64,000 nucleotides of DNA, taken from Bacteroidales bacterium (lineage in GTDB: Bacteria; Bacteroidota; Bacteroidia; Bacteroidales; F082). Under the pieces are notes generated by a model. It made no database searches, was not told the origin of the DNA, and saw only the letters and a list, made by a program, of their open reading frames with translations. Below, one piece after another: positions 1 to 10,594 of the stretch (its first letter is position 1; each line of letters starts with the position of its first letter). The stretch is from the NCBI GenBank assembly GCA_024709145.1, contig JANJXG010000007.1:50347-114346 (forward strand), written 5' to 3'. A program made the translations under genes and the position numbers.

Positions 1-719
1 TGGATCGGAGTAAAAACAATTCTGAAATATTTCTGGCGTTGAATGACTTCCGGGGAAATGCTAAGCGATTTGACTTTGTTGATGTAAATGCGGTCAAAAT
101 CATCACCCAGCAGTTGGATAAGGCTCTCATCAGCTTCAAAACGCACATCGGCAGGTCCTGATATTTTCTCCACTTCAGCAATTACATTTTTGTCATGTGG
201 AGCAATCAACTGGCCGCCATCATTCCAATAAGCCTTGTAACCATTGTATTCCTTCGGGTTGTGTGATGCCGTAATGACCACACCACTTTGGCATCCAAAA
301 TACCTTACTGCAAACGACAACTCCGGAGTGGGTCGAAGGCTTTCAAAGAGAAAAACCTTAATACCATTGGCCGACATCACCTCAGCAGTAATTCGGGCAA
401 AAAAGTCGCTGTTGTTGCGGCAGTCGTGAGCGATGGCAATAGCCGGTGTTGGTAGTTCAGGAAACATTTTCCTGATATAATTGGCCAATCCCTGGCTTGC
501 CATTGCAACAGTGTATTTGTTCATGCGGTTCGTTCCTGCGCCCATGATGCCTCGCAATCCACCAGTTCCAAATTCCAGATTGCGGTAAAAACTTTCCATT
601 AACTCCTGGGGATCATTTTCGATTAAATGCTTCACCAGGGCAATGGTATCGTCGTCGTAAGGTGCTTTGAGCCAGTTTTCGGCCTTTTCCAAAATAGCCG
701 GATCAATTTGTTGCTTCAT
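1..719 (-). CDS. Phospho-sugar mutase (phosphoglucomutase/phosphomannomutase family), 3' end outside window
   Basis: Alpha-D-phosphohexomutase, which moves phosphate between C1 and C6 of glucose or mannose and so feeds nucleotide-sugar synthesis. About 239 N-terminal residues are visible; family members of this long type run to about 580, so the gene continues past the left edge. The active-site loop TASHNP is present with the phosphoserine at about residue 152, and the early motif GTGGLRG lies at 51-57. The ATG overlaps the upstream GxxExxY stop by four bases (ATGA), which indicates translational coupling. Glucose or mannose specificity cannot be told from this part. The family call is secure. 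Confidence 0.93.
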   Translation of the reverse strand, partial: MKQQIDPAILEKAENWLKAPYDDDTIALVKHLIENDPQELMESFYRNLEFGTGGLRGIMGAGTNRMNKYTVAMASQGLANYIRKMFPELPTPAIAIAHDCRNNSDFFARITAEVMSANGIKVFLFESLRPTPELSFAVRYFGCQSGVVITASHNPKEYNGYKAYWNDGGQLIAPHDKNVIAEVEKISGPADVRFEADESLIQLLGDDFDRIYINKVKSLSISPEVIQRQKYFRIVFTPI

Positions 720-1114
720 ACTTGTATCTTTTTGAGGTTGTTAACTTTTTTAAAACCGTCGATTAAGCGTTCTTCTGATGGGTTGAGTAAAATACCCAGG
801 CTACAACCAGAGAAAGTGAGGATGGTATTTAGCTTTTGCAACGCCCTCCCCTCCCTGTCGTTGTGTGGAACAATCTCAACAGCAATTTCTTCTTCAACAA
901 TAAAATCGCAAAGGAGTTTTTCTTCAATCCGGATTCCTTTATAATGAATTCCAACCGGTGTTTGAACCCTGAATCTTATGCCTCTGAGTCTGAATTCATG
1001 AGCGAGACAGCTTCTGAAAACTTCCGGAATGATGCCCGGCCCTGTTATGGCGTGCACCTCCCGGGCACAATCATATACCAGAGTAGCTAAACTATTTCGG
1101 CGGCTCTTGTCCAT
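716..1114 (-). CDS. GxxExxY-type protein with degenerate motif
   Basis: A 132-residue protein that aligns along its length with the GxxExxY family (PDDEXK-like nuclease fold, function unknown). The usual GPG-LLESVY stretch reads GPGIIPEVF at residues 25-33, so the family-defining Glu is Pro30 and the Tyr is Phe33. In the nuclease-like core, Asp70 is kept, but the usual E-x-K (as in VELK) reads VEIV at 79-82, so the catalytic lysine is missing. It overlaps the rmlD 3' end by 23 bp and the mutase start by 4 bp, so it is co-transcribed with sugar-nucleotide genes. A catalytic role looks unlikely; what it does is unknown. Confidence 0.8.
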   Translation of the reverse strand: MDKSRRNSLATLVYDCAREVHAITGPGIIPEVFRSCLAHEFRLRGIRFRVQTPVGIHYKGIRIEEKLLCDFIVEEEIAVEIVPHNDREGRALQKLNTILTFSGCSLGILLNPSEERLIDGFKKVNNLKKIQV

Positions 1115-1967
1115 TGATTTCTTGCAAACATTTCAACAGGCTGTCTTTCCAATAGGGAACCTGAATCTGAAAATGGTTTTTAAATTTCTCTTTACTCAAT
1201 ACGCTGTAAAAAGGTCGTTTGGTCTTTACCGGATAGGCTGAGGACGGGATAGCAAGAACTTTGCAATCCAGATGCTCAGCTTCCATAATGGCTTTGGCAA
1301 AATCATACCAACTGATGGCACCTTCGTTGCTGAAGTGATAGACCTCTTTCAGGTATTGTCCGTGATACTGGTCGGCAAAAAGCATGATGGCCCAGGCAAG
1401 GTCAAATGCCCAGGTAGGAGTCCCAACCTGATCAGCCACCACCTTGAGCTCCTGACGCTCCTTACCAAGCCTGATCATGGTTTTCACAAAGTTGTTTCCA
1501 AAAGCAGCATAGAGCCAACTGGTACGGATGATCACAAACGAACATCCCTTTCCGGTGAGGATAGCTTCACCCCTCGCTTTGCTTTTGCCGTAGGCGGAAA
1601 TGGCCGATATGGGGTCACTTTCTTCGTATGGCTTAAAATTTTCTCCATCAAAAACATAATCTGTTGATATATGAATCAGCAGGGCTTTCTGTTTTCTGCA
1701 GGCGTCTGCCAGAATACCAACTGCCTGAGCATTGATGGTTTCAGCCAGCGTGGGTTCGTCCTCTGCTTTATCCACAGCTGTGTATGCAGCGCAATTGATG
1801 CAGATTTCGATTCCGTGTATTTCAAAATAACCATCAACAGCATCCTTTCGGGTGATATTCAGTTCATCCACATCTGTAAAATACCACTGATGAACACGGT
1901 CTTTCAGCGCGATTTTTTGTAGTTCGCTGCCGAGCTGTCCTTTACTACCTGTTACCAGAATATTCAT
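1092..1967 (-). CDS. rmlD: dTDP-4-dehydrorhamnose reductase
   Basis: Cytoplasmic NAD(P)H-dependent reductase of the extended SDR family, normally the last step of dTDP-L-rhamnose synthesis. The 291 residues match the usual length. The Rossmann motif GSKGQLG lies at residues 7-13, STDYVFDG at 101-108, and the catalytic Tyr126-x-x-x-Lys130 in AYGKSK. No rmlA, rmlB or rmlC is in the window, so the other three steps must be encoded elsewhere. It sits 47 bp downstream of the UDP-glucuronate decarboxylase gene on the same strand and overlaps the next gene, which suggests one operon. Confidence 0.93.
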   Translation of the reverse strand: MNILVTGSKGQLGSELQKIALKDRVHQWYFTDVDELNITRKDAVDGYFEIHGIEICINCAAYTAVDKAEDEPTLAETINAQAVGILADACRKQKALLIHISTDYVFDGENFKPYEESDPISAISAYGKSKARGEAILTGKGCSFVIIRTSWLYAAFGNNFVKTMIRLGKERQELKVVADQVGTPTWAFDLAWAIMLFADQYHGQYLKEVYHFSNEGAISWYDFAKAIMEAEHLDCKVLAIPSSAYPVKTKRPFYSVLSKEKFKNHFQIQVPYWKDSLLKCLQEINGQEPPK

Positions 1968-2014
1968 TATCAGTATATTAAGTGAATGAAACTAAATATT
2001 ATCCAAACAATGTG

Positions 2015-2947
2015 TCACACTTCACTGCGAAAAAAGGCAATGGTGCGTTCCAGCCCTTCATCGAGCTGAACGCGAGGCTGCCAGTCGAGTAATTTTTTAG
2101 CCAAACTGATGTCAGGTCTTCGTTGCAAGGGGTCGTCAGTCGGCAAGGGCTGGTAAATGATCTTTGAGTTCGTTCCTGTCATCCGAATCACTTTTTCGGC
2201 CAGTTCGAGCATCGTAAATTCACCCGGGTTACCAATATTGACAGGTCCGGTAACCTCATCACCGGTTGCCATCATCCTGATCATTCCTTCAACAAGGTCG
2301 TCGACATACTGAAAACTCCTGGTCTGCTGTCCGTTGCCATACATGGTAATATCCTGTGACCTGAGTGCCTGTACTATGAAATTGCTGACAACCCTTCCAT
2401 CGTTGGGATGCATTCTGGGACCATAGGTATTGAAAATCCGGATTATTTTGATTCTCACATCATTTTGATGATGGTAATCCATAAATAATGTCTCGGCACA
2501 ACGTTTGCCTTCATCATAGCACGACCGTGGTCCGATCGGATTAACATGTCCCCAATACGACTCAGTTTGCGGATGCTGCTCCGGGTTTCCATAAACTTCA
2601 CTGGTAGATGCCTGTAATATCTTGGCTTTGATTCGTTTGGCAAGACCCAGCATATTGATGGCTCCCATCACCGAAGTTTTGATGGTTTTGATTGGATTGT
2701 ACTGATAATGAACCGGAGAAGCCGGGCAGGCCAGGTTATAGATTTCGTCAACTTCCACAAAATAGGGTGTTGTGACATCGTGTCTCACCAGTTCAAAATA
2801 GCGGTGATCCATGAGATGGGCAATATTCTTTTTTTGGCCGGTGAAATAATTATCCAGGCAAATCACATCATTACCCTCATTGAGCAGGCGTTCGCATAAA
2901 TGCGAGCCGATAAAACCGGCACCGCCGGTCACCAGTATTCTTTTCAT
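2015..2947 (-). CDS. UDP-glucuronate decarboxylase (UDP-xylose synthase)
   Basis: NAD-dependent extended SDR that oxidises, decarboxylates and re-reduces UDP-glucuronate to UDP-xylose. At 310 residues it matches bacterial UXS enzymes. GGAGFIG lies at 8-14 and Tyr144-x-x-x-Lys148 forms the catalytic pair. The active-site stretch is STSEVYG (114-120), as in UXS, rather than the STDEVYG of dTDP-glucose 4,6-dehydratases; this decides the call. The gene directly upstream encodes UDP-glucose dehydrogenase, which makes its substrate, so the two form a two-step pathway. The product could feed capsule, LPS or glycoprotein glycans. Confidence 0.92.
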   Translation of the reverse strand: MKRILVTGGAGFIGSHLCERLLNEGNDVICLDNYFTGQKKNIAHLMDHRYFELVRHDVTTPYFVEVDEIYNLACPASPVHYQYNPIKTIKTSVMGAINMLGLAKRIKAKILQASTSEVYGNPEQHPQTESYWGHVNPIGPRSCYDEGKRCAETLFMDYHHQNDVRIKIIRIFNTYGPRMHPNDGRVVSNFIVQALRSQDITMYGNGQQTRSFQYVDDLVEGMIRMMATGDEVTGPVNIGNPGEFTMLELAEKVIRMTGTNSKIIYQPLPTDDPLQRRPDISLAKKLLDWQPRVQLDEGLERTIAFFRSEV

Positions 2948-2961
2948 TCAATCGATCGTTA

Positions 2962-2991
2962 GGCCGTTGATGAAAACTTCTTTTCAACGGC
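2962..2991 (-). other. Intergenic hairpin between ugd and UXS genes
   Basis: An inverted repeat GCCGTTGA (2963-2970) / TCAACGGC (2984-2991) that can extend through an AAA/TTT helix around a short loop. It lies in the 54 bp gap between the dehydrogenase stop and the decarboxylase start. No T-run follows on the minus strand, so it is not a standard terminator. It may stabilise or process the mRNA between the two genes. Role inferred only. Confidence 0.45.
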
Positions 2992-3001
2992 TGATTGTTA
3001 A

Positions 3002-4327
3002 TTATTTCTCTGTATTGACCCCAATGCAATAGTAGTCAAAACCTTCAGCTTTCATTTCTTTAACGTCGTAGATATTTCTACCATCGAAAACAGCCGGTGT
3101 CTTGAGTAATTTCTTGATTACACGGAAATTGGGAAACTTAAATTCCGACCATTCGGTGATGATCATCAAGGCGTCTGCATCGATCAGAGCATCATACTGA
3201 TCTTTGGCAAACTCGATGCTTTTGTTGAAAATACGCTCTCCCTCGTGCATGGCAACAGGGTCGTAAGCCCTCACTTTGGCACCTGCTTCAAGCAATTTGC
3301 CAATAACAACCCTCGAAGGTGCCTCACGCATATCGTCGGTATTGGGCTTGAACGAAAGTCCCCATACAGCTACTGTCTTGCCTTTGAGGTCGTAATTGTA
3401 ATACTTCATCAATTTATTGAACAAAATTGACTTCTGGTCATCATTTACATCTTCAACTGATTGCAGTACGCGCAACTCATATCCGTAACCGCGTGCTGTT
3501 TTGATGAGGGCTTTTACGTCTTTCGGAAAACACGATCCGCCATAGCCGGTGCCGGGATAGATGAAATACTTCCCTATTCTGCGATCAGAGCCGATACCTT
3601 TGCGAACCATATTGATGTCGGCACCAACGATTTCACACAGATTGGCGATGTCATTCATAAAGCTGATTTTGGTAGCCAGCATCGAATTGGCTGCGTATTT
3701 TGTCATCTCAGCAGATACTATGTCCATAAAAATCACCGGATGACCGTTCATTGTGAAAGGCTTATACAGTTTCTTCATCAGGTTTTCGGCTCTTTCTGAA
3801 TCAACACCAACCACAATGCGGTCGGGTTTCATAAAATCGTCAACAGCAGCACCTTCCTTTAAAAACTCAGGATTGGAGGCAACATCAAAGGGAATGTTAA
3901 CACCTCTTTTTTGCTGCGCTTCAAGCACGGCTTTGCGCACTTTTTCTGCAGTTCCTACAGGTACGGTGCTCTTTGTTACAATAAGCACATAATCCTTCAT
4001 GTTTTCACCAACCTGACGGGCAACTTCAAGCACATATTTCAGATCAGCACTTCCATCCTCATCAGGGGGCGTGCCTACTGCACTGAAAACAACTTCACAA
4101 TCTTCGAGGGTTGGTGCCAGATCGGTCGTGAAAAACAAACGCTTCTTTTCAACATTGCGCTGAACCATTTCTTCCAGTCCCGGCTCGTAAATGGGGATGA
4201 TTCCGTTGTTAAGATTTTCTATTTTCTTCGTGTCAATGTCAACACAATGGACATCAATACCTACCTCGGCAAAACAGGTACCTGTGACCAGTCCGACATA
4301 ACCTGTACCTACAACTGAAATTTTCAT
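3002..4327 (-). CDS. ugd: UDP-glucose 6-dehydrogenase
   Basis: Oxidises UDP-glucose to UDP-glucuronate with two NAD+. The 441-residue protein has the N-terminal NAD motif GTGYVG (7-12), the conserved TKSTVPVGT segment near 118, and the catalytic cysteine at about 266 in GGSCFPKD, followed by the C-terminal UDP-binding domain. It is the first gene of the minus-strand sugar-nucleotide block. A TAnnTTTG box about 105 bp upstream suggests a fairly long leader. Together with the next gene it provides UDP-xylose. Confident call. Confidence 0.96.
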   Translation of the reverse strand: MKISVVGTGYVGLVTGTCFAEVGIDVHCVDIDTKKIENLNNGIIPIYEPGLEEMVQRNVEKKRLFFTTDLAPTLEDCEVVFSAVGTPPDEDGSADLKYVLEVARQVGENMKDYVLIVTKSTVPVGTAEKVRKAVLEAQQKRGVNIPFDVASNPEFLKEGAAVDDFMKPDRIVVGVDSERAENLMKKLYKPFTMNGHPVIFMDIVSAEMTKYAANSMLATKISFMNDIANLCEIVGADINMVRKGIGSDRRIGKYFIYPGTGYGGSCFPKDVKALIKTARGYGYELRVLQSVEDVNDDQKSILFNKLMKYYNYDLKGKTVAVWGLSFKPNTDDMREAPSRVVIGKLLEAGAKVRAYDPVAMHEGERIFNKSIEFAKDQYDALIDADALMIITEWSEFKFPNFRVIKKLLKTPAVFDGRNIYDVKEMKAEGFDYYCIGVNTEK

Positions 4328-4430
4328 GGGGGGTTTGTTTTAATGATTATTCCTTAATTTTAAATCAGCGAATTTTGTGCTTCCGAAATGCGATTACCAC
4401 TTTCGTGAAGAAATCTCTTTTTTCGTATGA

Positions 4431-4438
4431 CAAATGTA
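4431..4438 (-). promoter_or_regulatory. -7 promoter box for ugd
   Basis: Reads TACATTTG on the minus strand, a perfect match to the Bacteroidota -7 consensus TAnnTTTG. It lies about 105 bp before the ugd start in an otherwise AT-rich, gene-free stretch. Confidence 0.6.
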
Positions 4439-4533
4439 AGGATTCAGTAAAACAAAATGCAAAGAATAAGTAACTTTTTTAATAATATGATAATCAGTTA
4501 CATATAACTTATTTTCAATAAAATGATGACGAC

Positions 4534-5562
4534 CTAACCAATTTTGTAGCTGAAACCAATCCCCAGCGACTCTTTTAGCTGAAGCCTTGGGCCCTCGCCA
4601 ATTTGTTTTTTCTCACCCTCAACTTCTTTATAGATAGGGATATTGGTATCGTGATCATATTTCAACAGCAGAAAAAAAACTGTCTGAATGCGCTTATTGA
4701 CCATAAAATTGACCTTGGTTTCCCAGTCTACATCGATATTCCAACGGTTATTCCGGTCATCGTCCAGGTAGTTGTTGTAAAGGTTAAGCGTCGATGCCAA
4801 ATCAATGTTTGGCGAAATAGTATGGTTGTAGCTCGCCAAAATGTTGAAACCAAATTCAGCCATGAAATTACTTCCGGGCACAACAACTGCTCCTGTTGAA
4901 TCAAGAATGGCTTTTTGAACACCGAAAGCGCCTTTGTCGGCCAGACTTTGAATATTCACAAAAGTGAACTTTCCTGAAGCAGGGCTGAAAAAGAAATCGA
5001 ACTTATCTTTCTCACTGAATTTGAAACCGAGAGAGGCAGTGAGGTAACCGGGAGCCATAAATGCTGAAATCAATGTGCTGTCGTTCGGGTATTTATAACC
5101 ATTGGCAAACTGCGACTTAAAAGTAAACAACGAAGTATAGGTCCAGTTTTTAAATGCTTTTTGGGAATAAGAAACAGAAAAATCAAGCCGGTCTTCTGTC
5201 TTTTCGAGCCGTTCAACCCCATAACCCACGAATCCAAAGGCAGATTTATGCAAAAACTCCAGACTCCTGCCATCCTTTTTATATTTAAGCTTGTAATCGA
5301 TGCTTGCCTTGCCCGACACTGAACTCTCACCCCCGCTTGCCCAATTGGTCAGACTCAGTTGATTGAAAGTAAGACCAAATAAAGCTGATGTTTTCCAGTA
5401 ACTTACTGAATCTTTTTTCATTTTTAGAGTCGTGTCTGCATTCCCGCCTCGAAGCGATAACGGATCTACAATCAGAAAGATTAAAAACAAGGTGAGTAAG
5501 CCGACTCTTCTTAATTGGTTTGGAGTTGGTTGTTTCAAAACGCGCTCAAAAATAATCTTCAT
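4534..5562 (-). CDS. DUF3078 outer-membrane barrel protein
   Basis: A 342-residue protein recognisable as DUF3078, a Bacteroidota family of unknown function predicted to form an outer-membrane beta-barrel. A hydrophobic stretch at about residues 20-35 is the likely export signal. The rest is made of alternating strands rich in aromatic residues, with the family-typical opening (FNQLSLTNWASGGESS) near residue 66. It ends in a Phe/Tyr-rich strand (GIGFSYKIG), as barrels do. The gene stands alone between ugd and a divergent metallophosphoesterase gene. No function can be assigned. Confidence 0.85.
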   Translation of the reverse strand: MKIIFERVLKQPTPNQLRRVGLLTLFLIFLIVDPLSLRGGNADTTLKMKKDSVSYWKTSALFGLTFNQLSLTNWASGGESSVSGKASIDYKLKYKKDGRSLEFLHKSAFGFVGYGVERLEKTEDRLDFSVSYSQKAFKNWTYTSLFTFKSQFANGYKYPNDSTLISAFMAPGYLTASLGFKFSEKDKFDFFFSPASGKFTFVNIQSLADKGAFGVQKAILDSTGAVVVPGSNFMAEFGFNILASYNHTISPNIDLASTLNLYNNYLDDDRNNRWNIDVDWETKVNFMVNKRIQTVFFLLLKYDHDTNIPIYKEVEGEKKQIGEGPRLQLKESLGIGFSYKIG

Positions 5563-5766
5563 TGGTTTATATCTTTGAATATCAATACTTTGATCTTTAA
5601 CTTCTGGAATATACTATAAACGTCAAAATTTAGAATTATTGTAATCAGTTTTACTGATCCATAAAATTCATTTCAATCGGTTTCCCGCGGTTTCCTGTTT
5701 GTGTTTATTTTCAAAAACTGACAACAATTACCAAACTTGACTGTTTAACGTGCAGATAATAAATTT

Positions 5767-6927
5767 ATGAGAGTCATTCAGTTTGTCGTTTTTTTCAGCA
5801 TCGTATTCACCGTTTACGGTTTGGTAAATGCCTATATTTTTAGTCGGGGTTTGCGCACTTTTGAGCAGGGCACAGCCATGAGAACATGGTATATCATCGG
5901 TTTTTGGTCGTTGGCATCAACTTTTTTTCTTGGTCGCATCCTCGAAAAAGTTTACCTCTCTCACCTGAGTGACTTGTTCACCTGGATAGGTTCGTTTTGG
6001 CTTGCGGCCATGTTGTATCTCTTTATAACAGTCTTGATAGTTGATATTTTAAGGTTAGCCAATCATTTTTTCCCTTTCTTTCATTTATTCAGTGAGTCAT
6101 TTCTGCTTCGTAATCCGCAGTGGATGACCATCATAGCTGCCGTTGTGGTATTTTTCACCGTGCTTGCAGGCCACATCAACGCCTTAAATCCGCGGATTCA
6201 TGAACTCAGTATCGAAACTGAAACGGAGTCAAAGGATCGAAAGGAGCTGCGTATTGTGATGGCTTCCGATATTCATCTGGGAACCATAATCAGTACAAAA
6301 CGTCTCAACAAAATCGTAGAAAAAATCAATGGTTTAAAACCCGAGCTTGTGCTTTTCGCCGGCGATATTGTCGACGAAGACCTTCAGCCGGTTATCAGAC
6401 AAAACCTTGGCAGTTTGCTCAGTCAGATCAAGGCACCTTTAGGAGTGTTTGGTTCAACGGGAAATCACGAATACATTGGTGGCGCTGACCCTGCAGTAGA
6501 ATATCTCAGCAGGCATGGTATCAGCATGCTGCGCGATACCATGGTTGAAGTTGTTGACAATCTTTATATTGCTGGTCGCGACGACATCGAAGGAAACCGT
6601 TTTGGCGGCAAGATTAGAAAAAGCCTGAAAGAAATCAGTGACAACCGCAAAGCGAACAGCTTTATGATTGTGCTCGATCATCAGCCACGTGCTTATCCCG
6701 AAGCAATTAACAATAAAGCAGGATTGGTGTTATCGGGCCATACGCATCATGGTCAACTCTGGCCGCTTAATTACATCACCCAAGCCATTTTTCCTGTAAG
6801 CTGGGGCTACAGGCAATTTGAAAAAACCCATGTTTATGTTAGCAGCGGTTTGGGAAGCTGGGGACCACCCGTTCGGATTGGTAACCGCCCCGAAATCGTC
6901 GTCATCACGCTCAAATTCAAATCCTGA
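5767..6927 (+). CDS. Membrane-anchored metallophosphoesterase
   Basis: A 386-residue calcineurin-like phosphoesterase with three or four N-terminal transmembrane helices (within residues 1-140) and a catalytic domain from about 160. The dinuclear metal motifs are all present: SDIH at 167-170, GDIVDE near 199, GNHE near 232 and SGHTHHG near 323. It resembles the YkuE/YaeI group, some of which act on UDP-diacylglucosamine or other phospho-compounds, but the substrate is not predictable here. A dedicated LpxH-like protein is encoded separately at 31.3 kb, so this is probably not the LPS enzyme. Confidence 0.88.
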   Translation: MRVIQFVVFFSIVFTVYGLVNAYIFSRGLRTFEQGTAMRTWYIIGFWSLASTFFLGRILEKVYLSHLSDLFTWIGSFWLAAMLYLFITVLIVDILRLANHFFPFFHLFSESFLLRNPQWMTIIAAVVVFFTVLAGHINALNPRIHELSIETETESKDRKELRIVMASDIHLGTIISTKRLNKIVEKINGLKPELVLFAGDIVDEDLQPVIRQNLGSLLSQIKAPLGVFGSTGNHEYIGGADPAVEYLSRHGISMLRDTMVEVVDNLYIAGRDDIEGNRFGGKIRKSLKEISDNRKANSFMIVLDHQPRAYPEAINNKAGLVLSGHTHHGQLWPLNYITQAIFPVSWGYRQFEKTHVYVSSGLGSWGPPVRIGNRPEIVVITLKFKS

Positions 6928-7040
6928 TTTACCAAGCAAACGAAAGTTTGACTGACTTTGGGTGGGTTAATTTTTGTTAAGCCAGCCCGAACAAACCCTA
7001 TTCGGATTGTCACAATGAAAAGAGTTCCGATAGATTTTAG

Positions 7041-7048
7041 TACATTTG
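7041..7048 (+). promoter_or_regulatory. -7 promoter box for guaB
   Basis: TACATTTG, matching TAnnTTTG exactly, 28 bp before the guaB ATG. A -33 element at the expected spacing is not evident. Confidence 0.6.
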
Positions 7049-7067
7049 CCGGCAATTAATCCAATAG

Positions 7068-8549
<1,482 letters not shown>

Positions 8550-8590
8550 TTTAAAAACAGATAATTACAAAATATTTCAGCATTTGCACT

Positions 8591-10594
8591 ATGAAACATC
8601 TGATTCTCTTTTTAAGTTTCTTTTTGTTCATTTGGGGTGTTCAGGCCCAGAAAGTCAATCAAAAATCCGTTCTGATGACTATTGCGGATGAAAAAGTGTC
8701 CACCCAGGAGTTTATGGACGTTTTCACCAAAAACAATATCCAGAATGAAGTGATCGACAAAAAATCCCTCGAAGAGTATCTGGATCTGTATATCAATTTT
8801 AAATTAAAGGTCAAGGAAGCCGAAAACCTGCAACTGGATACCAACAAAGCTTTTATTCAGGAACTTGACGGATACAGAAAACAGCTTGCCAAACCCTATT
8901 TCACTGATGAATCGGTGAGTGAGGCATTGCTGCAGGAAGCCTGGCAAAGAAAACAACAAGATATCAGGGCTAGCCATATCCTGCTGATGCTCGACAAAAA
9001 TGCAGCCCCCAAAGATACCCTTGAAGTTTACAACAGGATTATGAAAATCAGGGAACGGGCTATCAGGGGTGAAGACTTTGGCGCTCTGGCGGCTGAAACC
9101 TCCGAAGACCCCTCAGCCAAGGACAGAGAAGCTATCCCCAACCAAAGAAGCTTCAGACCCGGCAACAAAGGCGATTTGGGTTATTTTTCTGTTTTCGACA
9201 TGGTATATCCTTTTGAAACCGGCGCTTACACCACTCCCGTTGGTGAAATCTCGATGCCCCTTCGCTCTGAATTTGGCTATCATTTAATTAAAGTGACTGA
9301 GAAAACACCTGCAAGCGGACTTACCGAAGCAGCGCATATCTACATCAGTGTTAATCCAGATGCTGAAGGTGCCGAAATCGCTGAAAAAGCAGAGAAAGCA
9401 CAGTTCATTTACGAAAAAATTCAGGCCGGAATGAAATTCGAAGAAGCCGTTAAAGAGTATTCTGACGACCGTGGCTCAGCTACCCGTGATGGATTGTTGA
9501 CAAAATTTGCCGTCAATCGCATCGTGCCCGAATTTGTAGCTGCCATAAAAAAAATGGAACCTGGTCAAATCAGTGCTCCCGTTCGCACAGTTTACGGTTT
9601 TCACATCATCAAACTAATCGGATCTGAAAAGCCGGGCACCTTCGAGGAAGAAGCTCCCAAGCTGAAAGAAAAACTGGCTAAAGACAGCCGCTCACAAAAG
9701 AGCGAAGACGCTGTGATTACACAAATCAAAGCGGATGCGAAATTCAAGTCAAACGTTGATAACCTGAATACTTTTACGGCGGGTCTCGATTCAACTTTAG
9801 CAGCTGGAAAATTCGATGCAACTCCTTATCAAAATTCTTCAACACCACTGTTTCAACTTGGAAAACAAAAGTTTACAGTAAAAGATTTTGCAAACTACAT
9901 CGCTTCTAAACAAGCTGTTCAGCAAAAAACAACCTCCGAGGCCTATGCCTTGAAGTTGTATCAGGATTTTGTAAAGGAAAGCTGCCTGAAATACGAGGAT
10001 AGCCAGCTTGAAAAAAAGCATCCGGAATTTGCAGCCCTTATGAAGGAATATCATGACGGAATCTTACTTTTCGATTTGATGGACAAGAAGGTTTGGACAA
10101 AAGCTATCAAAGATACCATCGGACTCGCTGCTTTCCACGAAGCCCATAAAATGGATTATATGTGGAATGAAAGAGCAGAAGCACAAATTTTTACCATTAC
10201 CAATAAAGCTGAAACAGCGCAAGTTGCCCAAATTCTGAGCCAAATCAGTGATCTGACTACCGTGCGGTCACGCTTTGAATCCGACAGTTTGAAATCGGTT
10301 CGCATCCAGCCTGGTAAATTTGAAAAAAATGACAACAAATACATTGATCTTTGTGATTGGAAATCAGGTTTATACGGACCTTTTGAAGCCGATGCTGACA
10401 AAGCAACCATTTATGTTCAAATCCTGAATATCCTGCCCTCTCAACCAAAAGCCCTTGATGAGGCCAAAGGGTTGATTACTTCTGATTATCAAAATTATCT
10501 CGAGAAAGAATGGGTTAAGGAGCTCCGGGCAAAGTACACGGTGGATGTAAACACAAAAAATTTCGAGCTGCTCAAAGCACAATATCCTCAATGA
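8591..10594 (+). CDS. Periplasmic peptidyl-prolyl isomerase with two parvulin domains
   Basis: A 667-residue PpiC/SurA-type foldase with a signal peptide ending near residue 19 (WGVQAQ). Two parvulin modules follow: one at about 122-235, starting at IRASHILLML, and one at about 242-345, each ending in the typical G-[YF]-H-[IL]-I-K strand. The N-terminal segment (30-110) looks like a SurA-like helical chaperone part. The long C-terminal half has no domain I recognise. It is first of three consecutive folding-factor genes; the next start overlaps its stop by four bases. The likely role is folding or transit of outer-membrane and secreted proteins. Confidence 0.9.
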   Translation: MKHLILFLSFFLFIWGVQAQKVNQKSVLMTIADEKVSTQEFMDVFTKNNIQNEVIDKKSLEEYLDLYINFKLKVKEAENLQLDTNKAFIQELDGYRKQLAKPYFTDESVSEALLQEAWQRKQQDIRASHILLMLDKNAAPKDTLEVYNRIMKIRERAIRGEDFGALAAETSEDPSAKDREAIPNQRSFRPGNKGDLGYFSVFDMVYPFETGAYTTPVGEISMPLRSEFGYHLIKVTEKTPASGLTEAAHIYISVNPDAEGAEIAEKAEKAQFIYEKIQAGMKFEEAVKEYSDDRGSATRDGLLTKFAVNRIVPEFVAAIKKMEPGQISAPVRTVYGFHIIKLIGSEKPGTFEEEAPKLKEKLAKDSRSQKSEDAVITQIKADAKFKSNVDNLNTFTAGLDSTLAAGKFDATPYQNSSTPLFQLGKQKFTVKDFANYIASKQAVQQKTTSEAYALKLYQDFVKESCLKYEDSQLEKKHPEFAALMKEYHDGILLFDLMDKKVWTKAIKDTIGLAAFHEAHKMDYMWNERAEAQIFTITNKAETAQVAQILSQISDLTTVRSRFESDSLKSVRIQPGKFEKNDNKYIDLCDWKSGLYGPFEADADKATIYVQILNILPSQPKALDEAKGLITSDYQNYLEKEWVKELRAKYTVDVNTKNFELLKAQYPQ

